DNA of 64,000 nucleotides from Bifidobacterium margollesii (GCF_002860355.1 NZ_NMWU01000021.1:100989-164988), one strand, 5' to 3'. Shown: positions 44,346 to 53,675, counted from the stretch's first letter. The notes: generated by a model from the letters alone, not told the origin. Translations and numbers: made by a program.

Positions 44346-45788
44346 TCATCGATCATTCCAGCGCAGCAGTTCGAACGCAAGCACGTAGGCCAGCAGCACG
44401 GCGGAGGCGAGGAACACAGCACGCAGGGCGAGCATGAGATTCGGCAGGAACGTGGCGACGACGCCGAACACGGCCACGCCGATCGCACCGCCAACCTGAC
44501 GGAACGTGTTGAACATGGCTGACGCGATGCCGGCCTGCGCGGGATCCACGCTTTTGAGCACTACACCGGCGGCGGCCGGCGTAGTGATGGCGGCTCCGAA
44601 ACCGACGACGCTCAGCCCCGCGGCCACGACCCATACGGGAATCGGAGCAGGTGCGAGGAATTCGACCACGAAACCGGCGATCATGATCGACACGCCTAGG
44701 GTGATGGAGAACTTCGAGCCGCGCGCGGTGATGATGCGTCCACCGGCGATATTGCCAATGATGGTCACGAACGCGGACGGTACGAACACGAGGCCGGCGG
44801 TAAACGCTCCCATGTGCAGCTGGTTCTGCAGGAACATCGTGCAGATGAACACCATGCCGTACCAGTTGAAGATCATGATGAAGCCGATCTGCAACGCCAC
44901 CTGCATGCCCCGGATACGGAACAGGTTCAGCGGCATCATCGGTACGGGGACCCTGCTCTGCGAAAACAGGAACCCGGCAAGCGACATGATGCCGACGACG
45001 AGCAGCACAAGCGTGGTCGGTCGGAAAAGACCGAGCGAACCGATCTGGATGATGCCGGCGACGAGCGCGGTCAGCCCGATAAGCGCCAGCATCTGGCCGA
45101 GCCCGTCGAATCGGATGGGTCGGGACGGAGAGACGGTGATCTTCGTCGAGACGACCAGAATCATCAGGCAGAACGGCACGTTGATGGCGAAGACGAGACT
45201 CCAGTGGATCGGCGTGAGCAGGCCGCCAAGCAGTGGGCCGACGGCGGATGCGGACGCGCCGCCAGCACCCCACAGAGCCAGCGCCCATGCACGTCGCCTC
45301 GGATTCGGATTGGCCTCATTGATGAGCGCCATCGACGCCGGCAGCAGCAAAGCAGAAGCAACGCCGAGAACGCAACGACCGGCGACGAGCGCGGTCATCG
45401 ACCATGAAATGGAGCAGAACAGCGAGGCCGCGGCAAACAACCAGGTCCCAATGACGAACACATGTCTGGCGCCGAACCGGTCGGCCAGACTGCCCGAGAG
45501 GAGCAGCAATGCCGCGAACAGCAACGTGTAGCCGTCGACGACCCATTGCCGTACGACCATGTCGCCGCCGAGATCAGCGGCGATGGTCGGCAGCGCCACG
45601 TTGACGACGAGCACGTCCATGCCGGCAAGAAACGAGGCGATCGCCGAAGCGAGCGTGGTGAGAGTGGATGACAGGCGGCTCGCACGGTCGCTTCGGTGCG
45701 TATGGTCGACGTCGGTGCGGCTCACCCGTCCTTCTCCCGATCCTGCGCCCGTATCCGCATCATCGGTCATTCTGGCGAAATCAGTCAT
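44346..45788 (-). CDS. MFS transporter, DHA2 (EmrB/QacA) family
   Basis: Drug:H+ antiporter of 480 residues, about fourteen helices expected. After a polar tail of about 38 residues, TM1 carries ASAIASFLAGMDVLVVNVAL PTIAADL, the DHA2 motif D1-like region. Then come QWVVDGYTLLFAALLLLSGS, LADRFGARHVFVIG (motif A) and RCVLGVASALLLPASMALI (motif C-like). It is divergent from a LysR gene whose product probably controls it. The exported compound is unknown. AGGGA lies 4-5 bases before the ATG. Confidence 0.92.
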   Translation of the reverse strand: MTDFARMTDDADTGAGSGEGRVSRTDVDHTHRSDRASRLSSTLTTLASAIASFLAGMDVLVVNVALPTIAADLGGDMVVRQWVVDGYTLLFAALLLLSGSLADRFGARHVFVIGTWLFAAASLFCSISWSMTALVAGRCVLGVASALLLPASMALINEANPNPRRRAWALALWGAGGASASAVGPLLGGLLTPIHWSLVFAINVPFCLMILVVSTKITVSPSRPIRFDGLGQMLALIGLTALVAGIIQIGSLGLFRPTTLVLLVVGIMSLAGFLFSQSRVPVPMMPLNLFRIRGMQVALQIGFIMIFNWYGMVFICTMFLQNQLHMGAFTAGLVFVPSAFVTIIGNIAGGRIITARGSKFSITLGVSIMIAGFVVEFLAPAPIPVWVVAAGLSVVGFGAAITTPAAAGVVLKSVDPAQAGIASAMFNTFRQVGGAIGVAVFGVVATFLPNLMLALRAVFLASAVLLAYVLAFELLRWNDR

Positions 45789-46033
45789 GATTCCCTGAGA
45801 TCAATCCTTGTTCCGTATATCCATTTGGTTATCGCAGTAGCCATGATATTCTCAAGAGCAGCCGGAATACGAGAGCTTATGAATGATTAAGGTTCATAAT
45901 GCATGATCTAAAAGTTCACAGCAATATCGCCGATTTCATCGGTGGGAGCCAAACGAGGATGAGAAGCCCCGATTCATGACCGGAAAATCACCGTCGCATC
46001 ATGACCACGCAACGCAAAACGAAAGGAGCACCG

Positions 46034-46933
46034 ATGTACGACAGGCGTCTCGACGCGATTCTCGCGGCGGCGGAGCTGGGCAGTTTCAGCCAGGCGGCGG
46101 CACGTCTGCATCTTTCCACGCCGGCGCTCATCAAGCAGGTCACCGGATTCGAACGAGAACACCGGATCACGCTGTTCCACCGAAGCCGCGGCGGCGTCAG
46201 CCTCACCACGGCCGGTGTGGCGCTGGTCTCCGACGCCTACGACATCATCGAGGAGTCGAAACATGCACTGCGGCATGCTCGCCGTCTTGCGGAAGATGGA
46301 GCGAGCATCCGCATCGGAGTCTCCCTGCTGCGCCCGGCCACAGCTCTGCTGAATCTGTGGCCGCGGCTGGCACCGGCCATGGCCGCGCATCACCCGCCGA
46401 TCCGCCTCGAACTGGTGCCGCTGTCGGACGCACCGGACGGCTTCCTCCACGCAATCGACCATCTGGGGGACAGCGTGGATGCCGTGGTCACCGGCTTCTC
46501 CCGCGGCAGCTGGCATCATCCCTGTCAGACGCTGCAATTGGCCGAGTACCAGCTATGCATGGGGGTTCCGCTGTCCAATCCGATGGCGCACCGGACCCGT
46601 CTCACCATCGGCGATCTTGCGGGCCAGCGGGTGCATCTGCCGCCGATCGGCGAAGGAGACGCCATGGATGAGGCCCGCGCTCGTCTCGCCAAGCAAGGAG
46701 ACGTCACGCTCATCGATATGAAACGATACGAGTTCGATGTATTCAACGAATGCGCGCAATCCGGCGACCTGATACTGGCGAAGAGCATCTGGAGCAACCT
46801 TCACCCATCGATCCGCCTGATTCCGATGGATTGGGACATCACGGTGCCATACGGGTTGTTGTATGCGCGGCGACCGACACCTATCGTCCGCGATTTCGTG
46901 TCCTCCCTCGCCAATCTCACGACCGGGGCATAA
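46034..46933 (+). CDS. LysR family transcriptional regulator
   Basis: Activator/repressor of 299 residues. The N-terminal helix-turn-helix is RLDAILAAAELGSFSQAAAR followed by LHLSTPALIKQVTGFEREHR, and the periplasmic-binding-like effector domain follows from about residue 90. ATG 46034 has AAAGGAG with 7-nt spacing. It is divergent from the DHA2 pump gene. The 245-bp gap holds GGTTCATAATGCATGATCTA near 45893, a possible LysR site with the T-N11-A form. Confidence 0.92.
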   Translation: MYDRRLDAILAAAELGSFSQAAARLHLSTPALIKQVTGFEREHRITLFHRSRGGVSLTTAGVALVSDAYDIIEESKHALRHARRLAEDGASIRIGVSLLRPATALLNLWPRLAPAMAAHHPPIRLELVPLSDAPDGFLHAIDHLGDSVDAVVTGFSRGSWHHPCQTLQLAEYQLCMGVPLSNPMAHRTRLTIGDLAGQRVHLPPIGEGDAMDEARARLAKQGDVTLIDMKRYEFDVFNECAQSGDLILAKSIWSNLHPSIRLIPMDWDITVPYGLLYARRPTPIVRDFVSSLANLTTGA

Positions 46934-46970
46934 GACGTCGACGGCAACAGGCATCGATCGACGTCCGTAT

Positions 46971-47870
46971 CTAGTCGGCCGTCACGGAACCGTCGTGCAG
47001 ATAGGATTCGCATGCCTGTTCGCAGTAATCCCAGATCCTGCGCTCCCCCTCCTCGGAAACCCATTTGGTGTCGATGCGCTTGGGTCTGCGATTGCCCCAG
47101 AATTCGCCGGATACCCCCTCCACAGTCGGTGATGCGGCCATGAGCACGCTGGTTCGCGCACCGTGGCGTGCGGTGCGCATGAACGGCAGCCATAGGATGA
47201 GCAGCGGCAGCATGAACGGCGTCTTTGTCAGGGAGTCGCGCTGCAGCGCGGTGAGGGCGGCCCCGGGCTCCACGGTGTTCACGGTGACATTGGTGATGCC
47301 CGAGGCCTTGAGTCGGGCGTCGAACCGACGCATGAGCCACCAGACGTACAGTTTCGAAAACGCATAGGCGCGAACCATCGTGTAGTGATGTTCGAGCTCG
47401 ATGTCGTCGAGCATCGGCAGACCTGCCTGACGGTATGATTCGCTGGAAACGGTGACGATGCGCGCCGAAGGACTGCGTTCGAGCAGCGGCAGCAGCAGGC
47501 TCGTCAGCAGGAAGGGCTGCAGCGTATTGATGGCGAACGTCCGCTCGTGGCCTTCCTCCGTTACTTCGCGGTCGCCACCGAACTGTCCGCCGGCGTTGTT
47601 GACGAGCACGTCGAGCCTGTCGTAGCGGGATCGCATCTCGGCTGCGAACCGCGAGACCTCGCTCATCAGCGACAGGTCGGCGACGTGAGCGTGGACGTCG
47701 TGGTTGCCGGATCGTTCGACCACCCATTCCCGGGCCTGCCGGGTTTTGCCGGGGTTTCTGCCGTGCATGATGACGACATGCCCTTGTTCGGCGAGCGCAA
47801 GTGCGGTCTGCTTGCCGATGCCGCCGGACGCGCCGGTGATGAGAATTGTTCTGCGATTCGGATCGCCCAT
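46971..47870 (-). CDS. Short-chain dehydrogenase/reductase
   Basis: NAD(P)-dependent SDR of 299 residues. Cofactor loop LITGASGGIGKQTALALAEQ near residue 9, structural NNAGG, SARIVTVSSESY (catalytic Ser), and AYAFSKLYV with the catalytic Tyr-x-x-x-Lys. It resembles the retinol-dehydrogenase/WW-domain-oxidoreductase-like group, so the substrate may be a lipophilic carbonyl or alcohol. AAGGA lies 5 bases before the ATG. It is divergent from a TetR gene, and the gap holds ACACCG TT CGGTGT. Confidence 0.9.
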   Translation of the reverse strand: MGDPNRRTILITGASGGIGKQTALALAEQGHVVIMHGRNPGKTRQAREWVVERSGNHDVHAHVADLSLMSEVSRFAAEMRSRYDRLDVLVNNAGGQFGGDREVTEEGHERTFAINTLQPFLLTSLLLPLLERSPSARIVTVSSESYRQAGLPMLDDIELEHHYTMVRAYAFSKLYVWWLMRRFDARLKASGITNVTVNTVEPGAALTALQRDSLTKTPFMLPLLILWLPFMRTARHGARTSVLMAASPTVEGVSGEFWGNRRPKRIDTKWVSEEGERRIWDYCEQACESYLHDGSVTAD

Positions 47871-47901
47871 GCCGATCCTTCCGAATATCAATGAAAAAAA
47901 A

Positions 47902-47915
47902 ACACCGTTCGGTGT
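47902..47915. promoter_or_regulatory. Dyad between SDR and TetR genes
   Basis: ACACCG-TT-CGGTGT, a 6-bp inverted repeat placed 32 bp before the SDR start and 92 bp before the TetR start. Candidate TetR operator. Confidence 0.5.
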
Positions 47916-48006
47916 AACATGTGTGACATCATTGACGATAACGGGTTCCGTTGGATCTCGGCAAGGCGCGGGACCTCGGACATGACAGAAGCGGGAGGAT
48001 TGTGAC

Positions 48007-48609
48007 ATGGCACTCGACGATCGGCGTTTGGCCACCCTGCATCGCAACAACGAGGAGTCCAACGCCTTCGTGCGCGAATGCATCGAAGGCGCGCTTGTTC
48101 AGCTTATGGAGACCCGCTCATTCGAGTCGATCACCGTTTCCGACATCGCCCGCCGCGCCGGGGTCTCGCGCAACGCCTACTACCGCAACTACGGATCCAA
48201 GGAGGCGATTCTCGACGACTATCTGCGTGGTCTGATCGAGACGATCGACGAGACGATGGTCGTCTACGACCCACTGACGCAGACCCGTGAATCCTGGATC
48301 GCGCTGCTCGGCGCGGTTCGTCGCATCGCCGCAAAGTACCGCCTGCTGTTGGATGCCGGGCATGGGGAGCGCATCGTCGACGCCATGCATGCGAACATGA
48401 ACCGCGGGGCGACGGACGACCGGCCGGGACCGAGGTACGCCAGCCGCTTCTGGGCCGGCGCGATCTGCTCGGTACTGGAACAGTGGGTCCGGGACGGCAT
48501 GGTCCTGCCGGAGGAGGAGCTGGCCGACGTCATGACCGATCTCATGCATCGAGGGGTCGCCGCCATCCCCGACTACGGCACGGGCTGCGCAGCGGATCGA
48601 TCCTCGTGA
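48007..48609 (+). CDS. TetR family transcriptional regulator
   Basis: Regulator of 200 residues. The N-terminal HTH reads VRECIEGALVQLMETRSFES then ITVSDIARRAGVSRNAYYRN followed by YGSKEAILDDYL. The C-terminal part resembles TetR_C regulators of the DhaS type. Divergent from the SDR gene, which it probably represses. GGGAGGATTGTGAC precedes the ATG. Confidence 0.9.
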   Translation: MALDDRRLATLHRNNEESNAFVRECIEGALVQLMETRSFESITVSDIARRAGVSRNAYYRNYGSKEAILDDYLRGLIETIDETMVVYDPLTQTRESWIALLGAVRRIAAKYRLLLDAGHGERIVDAMHANMNRGATDDRPGPRYASRFWAGAICSVLEQWVRDGMVLPEEELADVMTDLMHRGVAAIPDYGTGCAADRSS

Positions 48610-48676
48610 CGCCGGGTGCCGGGGAACGATCCGTCTCCGGCAGCATCAGGCATCCTCCGGCGGACCGACAGACGGA

Positions 48677-49162
48677 TCAATCCCGCAGTCCGAGTTCCGC
48701 CACCCAATCGGCGAGTTCACGCTCCCCCACGTTCGCGGAGAGACGACGGCCGGGAATCCAGTTCGCGCTCGGCGCGGAATCATGCAGCTGCACGCCGTCG
48801 GCGCCGCGCACACTCGACCCGGAGGTTGCGAATGTGACAACGGTCCTGCCTGTCCAGTCCACGCTTTCGAGGAAGGTACGGACCACCCGCGGAGCGGTCT
48901 CCCACCACAGCGGGTAGCCGACGAACACGACGTCGTAGGGCGTCACGTCGATCGGTTCGGCGAGCGCGGGCCGGATGGATCGGTCACGATGCTCGACGCT
49001 TGATCTGCTGGATTGATCGCGCCAGTCGATGTCGGCGGCGGTATACGGTTCCGCAGGCATGATCCGTTTCAGCTCCGCATCGGCGGCCTTCGCGAGCCGT
49101 TCGGCCACTTGGCGTGTGGTGCACGTCGCCGAGAAATACGTGACAAGGATTCGCTTGGTCAT
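48677..49162 (-). CDS. Flavodoxin
   Basis: FMN electron carrier of 161 residues. The phosphate loop is YFSATCTTRQVAERLA near residue 8, IDVTPYDVVFVGYPLWWETA is the ring-binding loop, and VVTFATSGSSVRGAD follows. It lies 36 bp behind a MerR gene on the same strand, so the two are probably cotranscribed. In NmlR/AdhR-type systems such redox proteins act in aldehyde or thiol stress. ATG 49162 has AAAGGA at 8 nt. Confidence 0.9.
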   Translation of the reverse strand: MTKRILVTYFSATCTTRQVAERLAKAADAELKRIMPAEPYTAADIDWRDQSSRSSVEHRDRSIRPALAEPIDVTPYDVVFVGYPLWWETAPRVVRTFLESVDWTGRTVVTFATSGSSVRGADGVQLHDSAPSANWIPGRRLSANVGERELADWVAELGLRD

Positions 49163-49198
49163 ATGAGACGTCCTTTCGTTTGCGGTATGCATCGTCAT

Positions 49199-49678
49199 TC
49201 ATCGGATGGCATTGCCACCGGTCTGCAGATGCTTGACCTTGGTGACGATGTCGGCGTTCTCCTCGAGCAACCGTCTCGCGTCGTCCTCGCGCCCTTCGGC
49301 CACTGCGCGCCAGTAGAGCGTTTTGAACGAAACGTAGGCCTGTTGCATGCGGATGGCTTCGGCCCTGGCTGCGAGCCGCAGCGCCTGGGCGTCGAGCAGC
49401 TCCATCTGGCGGACGGCGCCCTCCTCGCCATCGGCTGCGTTGGCGAGGTATTCACGCATCGCGTCCAACGGCATGCCCGTGGCGGAAAGGCACGCGATGG
49501 TGTCGAGCCGTTCGAGGTCTGCGTCCGAGTAGGCGCGGTGCCCGGAGCTCGGATCGCGTGCGATCGGGGGGATGATGCCGATCTGCTCGTAGTATCGCAA
49601 GGTGGATTCCGGCAGTCCGGAGGCCAGGGAGGCCTCGCGGATGGTGTGCCATGCGGTTGCGGTGTTCATATCGCTCAT
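49199..49678 (-). CDS. MerR family transcriptional regulator
   Basis: Regulator of 159 residues. The winged helix begins TIREASLASGLPESTLRYYE QIGIIPP and continues with GHRAYSDADLERLDTIACLS, then a coiled-coil helix (about 95-150). The metal cysteines of classical MerR are absent, which fits the NmlR/AdhR-like stress branch. The promoter has the MerR form: TTGACT, 18-bp spacer holding a dyad, TAGATT. The predicted transcript starts about 3 nt before the ATG, so it may be nearly leaderless. ATG 49669 is an alternative start. Confidence 0.92.
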   Translation of the reverse strand: MSDMNTATAWHTIREASLASGLPESTLRYYEQIGIIPPIARDPSSGHRAYSDADLERLDTIACLSATGMPLDAMREYLANAADGEEGAVRQMELLDAQALRLAARAEAIRMQQAYVSFKTLYWRAVAEGREDDARRLLEENADIVTKVKHLQTGGNAIR

Positions 49679-49687
49679 ATTTCCATG

Positions 49688-49717
49688 AATCTAGGAACTT
49701 CAAGCGCTTGAAGTCAA
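49688..49717 (-). promoter_or_regulatory. MerR-type promoter with dyad ACTTCAAGCGCTTGAAGT
   Basis: An 18-bp perfect palindrome (49697-49714) lies in the spacer between -35 TTGACT (49712-49717) and -10 TAGATT (49688-49693), minus strand. The layout is the classic MerR-regulated promoter and matches the one before the zinc ADH at 55.6 kb. Confidence 0.88.
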
Positions 49718-49750
49718 GAACGCCGGTCGGATTCCATGAACCGGCGCATG

Positions 49751-50515
49751 TCATCTCGCGCCTGCGCCCAGAAGCATGGAGAGATCCTCCCAATCGAGGC
49801 CGATGTCCCTGGCACGCCCGTAGAACAGTCGAAGCAGTCCCGGGAAGTCGGGATGATACCCTTTCGGTCCGAATATGCCGGCGAGCGCGTTTCGCGTGCG
49901 CTTGGTGTCCGGACGTCGGGCCTCGTAGATCGCGATCGCGCACGGCCGCCACGCTCCTCGAACCCTGGCGATGCGGTTGACGATCACTCCGCCATGCGCG
50001 CCATCGTATTTGGCCGCATCCGGTGCGGAGAGCAGCTCGTATTCCCCGCCGTGCATCAGGTCCTCCACCTTCATGCGGGACCGTACCGCTTCGGCGTCGG
50101 TGATCCAGAACACGGAGACGAAATTGGTGGAGTCCATTTCACGCATGTCGTCCAGCTGCGCGGCATTGATGCGATCGCAGTCATACAGTCGTTTCGCGGT
50201 CGCCAGATACGGGGATTCGCCGGGCTCCTTCCCGCGACGCATCCGGAACCGAGGAGCCCCATCAACGTCATCGGCGTCGGTTGACGAAGGATCAACGGCG
50301 CAGTCGAATGCCAGCCAGTCGCAGAACGACCATTCGATCATGCGCAGCATCGCCTCGGGATGCTTCTTGAACGGGTTCATGTTCACCGCCCGGTAGAATC
50401 GCCGTCTTGCGTCGGCGTATCCATCCGGATCGCAGCGGCGGAACAGGTCGGCCACGTCGAAGGTGTCCAGCATCGTTCCGCCGGAGTTCTCCGCACTCTC
50501 CATCGTCGTCACCAT
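49751..50515 (-). CDS. Hypothetical protein (254 aa) behind DnaA boxes
   Basis: I do not recognise this protein. It is soluble, rich in Arg and Asp, with no signal peptide or membrane segment. Its clearest blocks are VADLFRRCDPDGYADARRRF, NPFKKHPEAMLRMIEWSFCDW, a Trp/Cys-rich stretch, MREMDSTNFVSVFWITDAEA and the C-terminal YHPDFPGLLRLFYGRARDIG. GGGAG precedes the ATG by 7 nt, and codon use matches the neighbours, so it is a real gene. The upstream gap carries two perfect DnaA boxes, hinting at a tie to replication or growth state. Confidence 0.75.
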   Translation of the reverse strand: MVTTMESAENSGGTMLDTFDVADLFRRCDPDGYADARRRFYRAVNMNPFKKHPEAMLRMIEWSFCDWLAFDCAVDPSSTDADDVDGAPRFRMRRGKEPGESPYLATAKRLYDCDRINAAQLDDMREMDSTNFVSVFWITDAEAVRSRMKVEDLMHGGEYELLSAPDAAKYDGAHGGVIVNRIARVRGAWRPCAIAIYEARRPDTKRTRNALAGIFGPKGYHPDFPGLLRLFYGRARDIGLDWEDLSMLLGAGAR

Positions 50516-50636
50516 GATTCACTCCCAACTTCCTTGTGGTTCGCGCGGCACCGATGCGCCGCACCTCCCGCGGGCCCCGATGGCCGCGGGTGAGCCACAC
50601 TCTAGAAGCCGTGATCCCGCACGGCAACCGATCGGT

Positions 50637-50738
50637 TCGGAAATGTGGATAACAGGGCGCCGGCCACGTTCGACCATCGGAAATGTGGATAAGTCGGGTC
50701 TCGATACGGCGTTGTGGACGGTTTCATGCATATCCACA
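50637..50738. promoter_or_regulatory. DnaA box cluster on 40-bp direct repeats
   Basis: TCGGAAATGTGGATAA occurs at 50637-50652 and again at 50677-50692, exactly 40 bp apart. Each holds a perfect DnaA box (TTATCCACA on the minus strand). ATATCCACA at 50730-50738 is one base off in the other direction, and TTGTGGACG at 50712-50720 is a weaker match. They lie 120-225 bp before the hypothetical gene. Confidence 0.8.
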
Positions 50739-50784
50739 TCCTCATGGCCATCCGTCCGATATGGGATGTCGGCCGAACTGCGGA

Positions 50785-53310
50785 TCAGTGAAGATACCGG
50801 CCGGTGATGCTGGCCGGGCAGGCCGCGAGATCGGCGGGCGTACCGACGGCGACGATGCGGCCGCCGGATTCCCCTCCTCCCGGCCCCATGTCGATGATGT
50901 GATCGGCGTTGGCGATGACGTCGAGATCATGCTCGATGACGACGACCGTGGCTCCGGCCTCGATCAGACGGTCGAATACGCCGAGCAGCACGCGAACGTC
51001 GAGCGGGTGCAGTCCGATGGTGGGCTCGTCGAACACGAACACCGCGTCGGACTGCGCCCGCCCCATTTCGCTGGCCAGTTTGAGACGCTGGGCCTCTCCG
51101 CCGGACAATGCCGGCGTTGGTTCACCGAGCGTCAGATATCCAAGACCCAGATCGTGCAGGGTTTCGAGCCGCGTGTGAATCCGTTTCAGATCGACGGTTT
51201 CCACGAGCGCCTCATCCACGCTCATCGCCATGAACTGCGGTAGGGTCAGCGGTCGGCCGGATCCGTCGCGCCCCGAACGACGATGGATGCGACCGGCCTC
51301 CGGCGAATACCGGCTGCCATGGCAGTCGGGGCATTCGATCTCCACGTCGGGCAGGAACTGCACGTCGAGCGATATCGATCCCGTGCCGTCGCAGGTGGGG
51401 CAGCGCAGCCGACCGGTGTTGTAGGAGAAATCACCCGCCTTGAATCCGGCCTTGTTGGCTTCCTCTCCGCGAGCGAACGCGCGCCGCAGTTCGTCGTGGA
51501 TGCCGGCGTAGGTGGCGACGGTCGATCGTACGTTCGCGCCGATCGGAGTGGCGTCGATGAGGTTCGTCCGGCGGATGCCGTCGGTTTCGATGTGACGCAC
51601 ATGCCGCGGCGGCGTCTCCCCCGCGGCCGCGGCATGCAGGGCGGGGATCAGCGATTCCAGCACCATCGTCGTCTTTCCGGAGCCCGAGACGCCGGTTACG
51701 ACGGTGAGCCGGCCCTTCGGGATCTCCACGGTCAGCGGTTTGACGGTATGCAACGCGTCGGTCGTCATGCGGATCCGGCCATGCTCGAACACGTCGGCGT
51801 TCCCGATGGCCGGACGCACACGCGACGGCGCGGTCTCCTTCAGGAACGGCGCGATGCGGCTGCCGACCGTCCGCTCGACGTCGTCCACCGTGCCCTGCGC
51901 GATCACATGACCGCCGTCCGCGCCTGCGACCGGCCCCATCTCGACGAGATGGTCGGCCGCCTTGAGCACGCGCACGTCATGGTCGACCACCACCACGGAA
52001 TTGCCGTCGGAGACCAGATCGCGCATCACGCCGAGCAGCCCGTCCACGTTCGCCGGATGCAGGCCGATCGACGGCTCGTCAAGCACGTACAGCACGCCGG
52101 TCGTACGGTTGCGAACGGCGCGGGCGAGCTGCACGCGCTGACGTTCGCCGGTCGAAAGCGTGGCGCCGGCACGGTCGAGCGCGAGATATCCGAGGCCGAG
52201 CTCGAGCAGTCGTCCGGCCACGTCGAGGAACGATTCGCCGATGTTCGTGGCCATCGGCCGCATGTCCGGGGGCAGGGTCCCCGGCACGGACCGCACCCAG
52301 TCCACGGCGTCGTCCAAGGTCATGGCGGTCGCCTGCGCAAGGTTCAGCCCATCGACCATCGGGGCACGCGCTGCCGCGGACAGTCGTGTGCCGCCGCAAT
52401 CGGAGCACGGCCGCTCCACAAGAAACCGTGCCACGCGTTTGAGGCCCTTCTCGTCCTTGGCCTTGGCGAGCGCGTTCTCCACCGTGTAGACGGCGTTGTA
52501 GTAGGTGAAGTCGAGTTCGGCGAAGTCGTCGCCCTTCTTCGGCCTGTAGAGGATGTGCTTCTTGACGGCCGGCCCGTTGAACACGATGTCGCGTTCCCGA
52601 TCGGTCAGCTCGCGGAACGGCACGCTGGTACGCACGCCCATCGCGCCGCACACCTGCTTCATGAGATCCCACATGAGTGATCCCCATGGCAGCACGGCGC
52701 CGTCGTCGATGGATTTCGATTCGTCGGGCACCAGAGCCGCGCGGTTCACCTCACGCATGATGCCCGTACCGGAGCAGGTGGGGCATGCGCCGGCCGAGTT
52801 GAAGGCGAGGCTTTCGGCTCCGGGACCGTGGAACTCCCGCCCGCAGGCGGAGCAGACGATGGGAAGCTCCGCGGCGACGTTGAGGCTGGGCACGTTTCTG
52901 GCCCCGCAATGCGGACAGACATGCGAGCCGACGCGGGAAAACAGCAGGCGAAGGCTGTTGAGCAGCTCGCTCATCGTACCGAACGTGGATCGCACGCCGG
53001 GCACGTTCGGCCGCTGATGCAGGGCGAGCGCGGCCGGTATGTGCAGCACCTCGTCCACCTGTGCCCGACCCTCCTGAGTGAGTCGCCGACGCGTGTACGT
53101 GGAGAGTGCCTCCAGATACCGGCGCGAGCCTTCCGCATAGAGCACGCCCAGCGCCAGCGAGGATTTCCCGGAGCCGGAGACGCCGGCGACGCCGACCATC
53201 CTACCCAGTGGAATGTTGATGTCGATGTTCTTGAGATTGTGCACGCGAGCACCGCGCACCTCGATCGCGTCGAGCGCGTCCGTCCTCCCTCCGTCCTTCC
53301 CCTCGATCAT
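50785..53310 (-). CDS. UvrA-like ABC protein (UvrA2, drug-resistance type)
   Basis: Second UvrA paralogue, 841 residues against 1002 for the uvrA above. Both ABC modules are intact: [12 protein letters not shown] with LSTGERQRVQLARA (degenerate, LSTGE for LSGGE), and GVSGSGKTTMVL with [12 protein letters not shown]. Zinc motifs are CPHCG, CSACGREF, CPTCSGTG and CPTCDGTG with CPDCHG. The UvrB-binding region is shortened, as in UvrA2/DrrC proteins linked to resistance against DNA-binding drugs. Its ATG overlaps the HxlR stop (ATGA), so it is coupled to that regulator. Confidence 0.92.
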   Translation of the reverse strand: MIEGKDGGRTDALDAIEVRGARVHNLKNIDINIPLGRMVGVAGVSGSGKSSLALGVLYAEGSRRYLEALSTYTRRRLTQEGRAQVDEVLHIPAALALHQRPNVPGVRSTFGTMSELLNSLRLLFSRVGSHVCPHCGARNVPSLNVAAELPIVCSACGREFHGPGAESLAFNSAGACPTCSGTGIMREVNRAALVPDESKSIDDGAVLPWGSLMWDLMKQVCGAMGVRTSVPFRELTDRERDIVFNGPAVKKHILYRPKKGDDFAELDFTYYNAVYTVENALAKAKDEKGLKRVARFLVERPCSDCGGTRLSAAARAPMVDGLNLAQATAMTLDDAVDWVRSVPGTLPPDMRPMATNIGESFLDVAGRLLELGLGYLALDRAGATLSTGERQRVQLARAVRNRTTGVLYVLDEPSIGLHPANVDGLLGVMRDLVSDGNSVVVVDHDVRVLKAADHLVEMGPVAGADGGHVIAQGTVDDVERTVGSRIAPFLKETAPSRVRPAIGNADVFEHGRIRMTTDALHTVKPLTVEIPKGRLTVVTGVSGSGKTTMVLESLIPALHAAAAGETPPRHVRHIETDGIRRTNLIDATPIGANVRSTVATYAGIHDELRRAFARGEEANKAGFKAGDFSYNTGRLRCPTCDGTGSISLDVQFLPDVEIECPDCHGSRYSPEAGRIHRRSGRDGSGRPLTLPQFMAMSVDEALVETVDLKRIHTRLETLHDLGLGYLTLGEPTPALSGGEAQRLKLASEMGRAQSDAVFVFDEPTIGLHPLDVRVLLGVFDRLIEAGATVVVIEHDLDVIANADHIIDMGPGGGESGGRIVAVGTPADLAACPASITGRYLH

Positions 53311-53675
53311 CGGGTGTCGTCCTCCCGGTTCGGACCCTCACCGATCTTGCCGCCAAGCAGGGCCTTGTAGTCTTCTCCCCACTGCCACATGGCGTCGATC
53401 ACGGTTTCGAGGCTGTGGCCGGTTTCGGTGAGCGTGTATTCGACCCGGGGAGGCACTTCGGCGTACACCTTACGGTTCACCAGTCCGTCCGCCTCCATGT
53501 CGCGCAGATTCGACGTAAGCACCTTCTGAGAGATGTTGCCCACCGATCTTCTCAGCTCTCCGAACCTCTTGGTGCCGTCCAGCAGATCACGCACGATGAG
53601 GATCTTCCACTTGTCATTGATCAGCATCAGCGTCGTCTCGACCGGACACGCCGGCAGTTCACTCAGTTTCGGCAT
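53307..53675 (-). CDS. HxlR family transcriptional regulator
   Basis: Winged-helix regulator of 122 residues. Signature CPVETTLMLINDKWKILIVR DLLDGTKRFGELRRSVGNIS QKVLTSNLRDMEADGLVNRK then PPRVEYTLTETG. The N-terminal Cys (in ACPVE) can be the redox or electrophile sensor as in HypR/YodB-type proteins. It lies first in an operon with UvrA2 and is divergent from a NmrA-like oxidoreductase gene. The gap holds GGCAC-N6-GTGCC at 53730-53745. Confidence 0.92.
   Translation of the reverse strand: MPKLSELPACPVETTLMLINDKWKILIVRDLLDGTKRFGELRRSVGNISQKVLTSNLRDMEADGLVNRKVYAEVPPRVEYTLTETGHSLETVIDAMWQWGEDYKALLGGKIGEGPNREDDTR

Noticed and set aside
50637-50738. Chromosomal origin of replication
   Set aside because: Two perfect DnaA boxes are too few, no AT-rich unwinding stretch is present and no dnaA, dnaN or parAB gene is adjacent.
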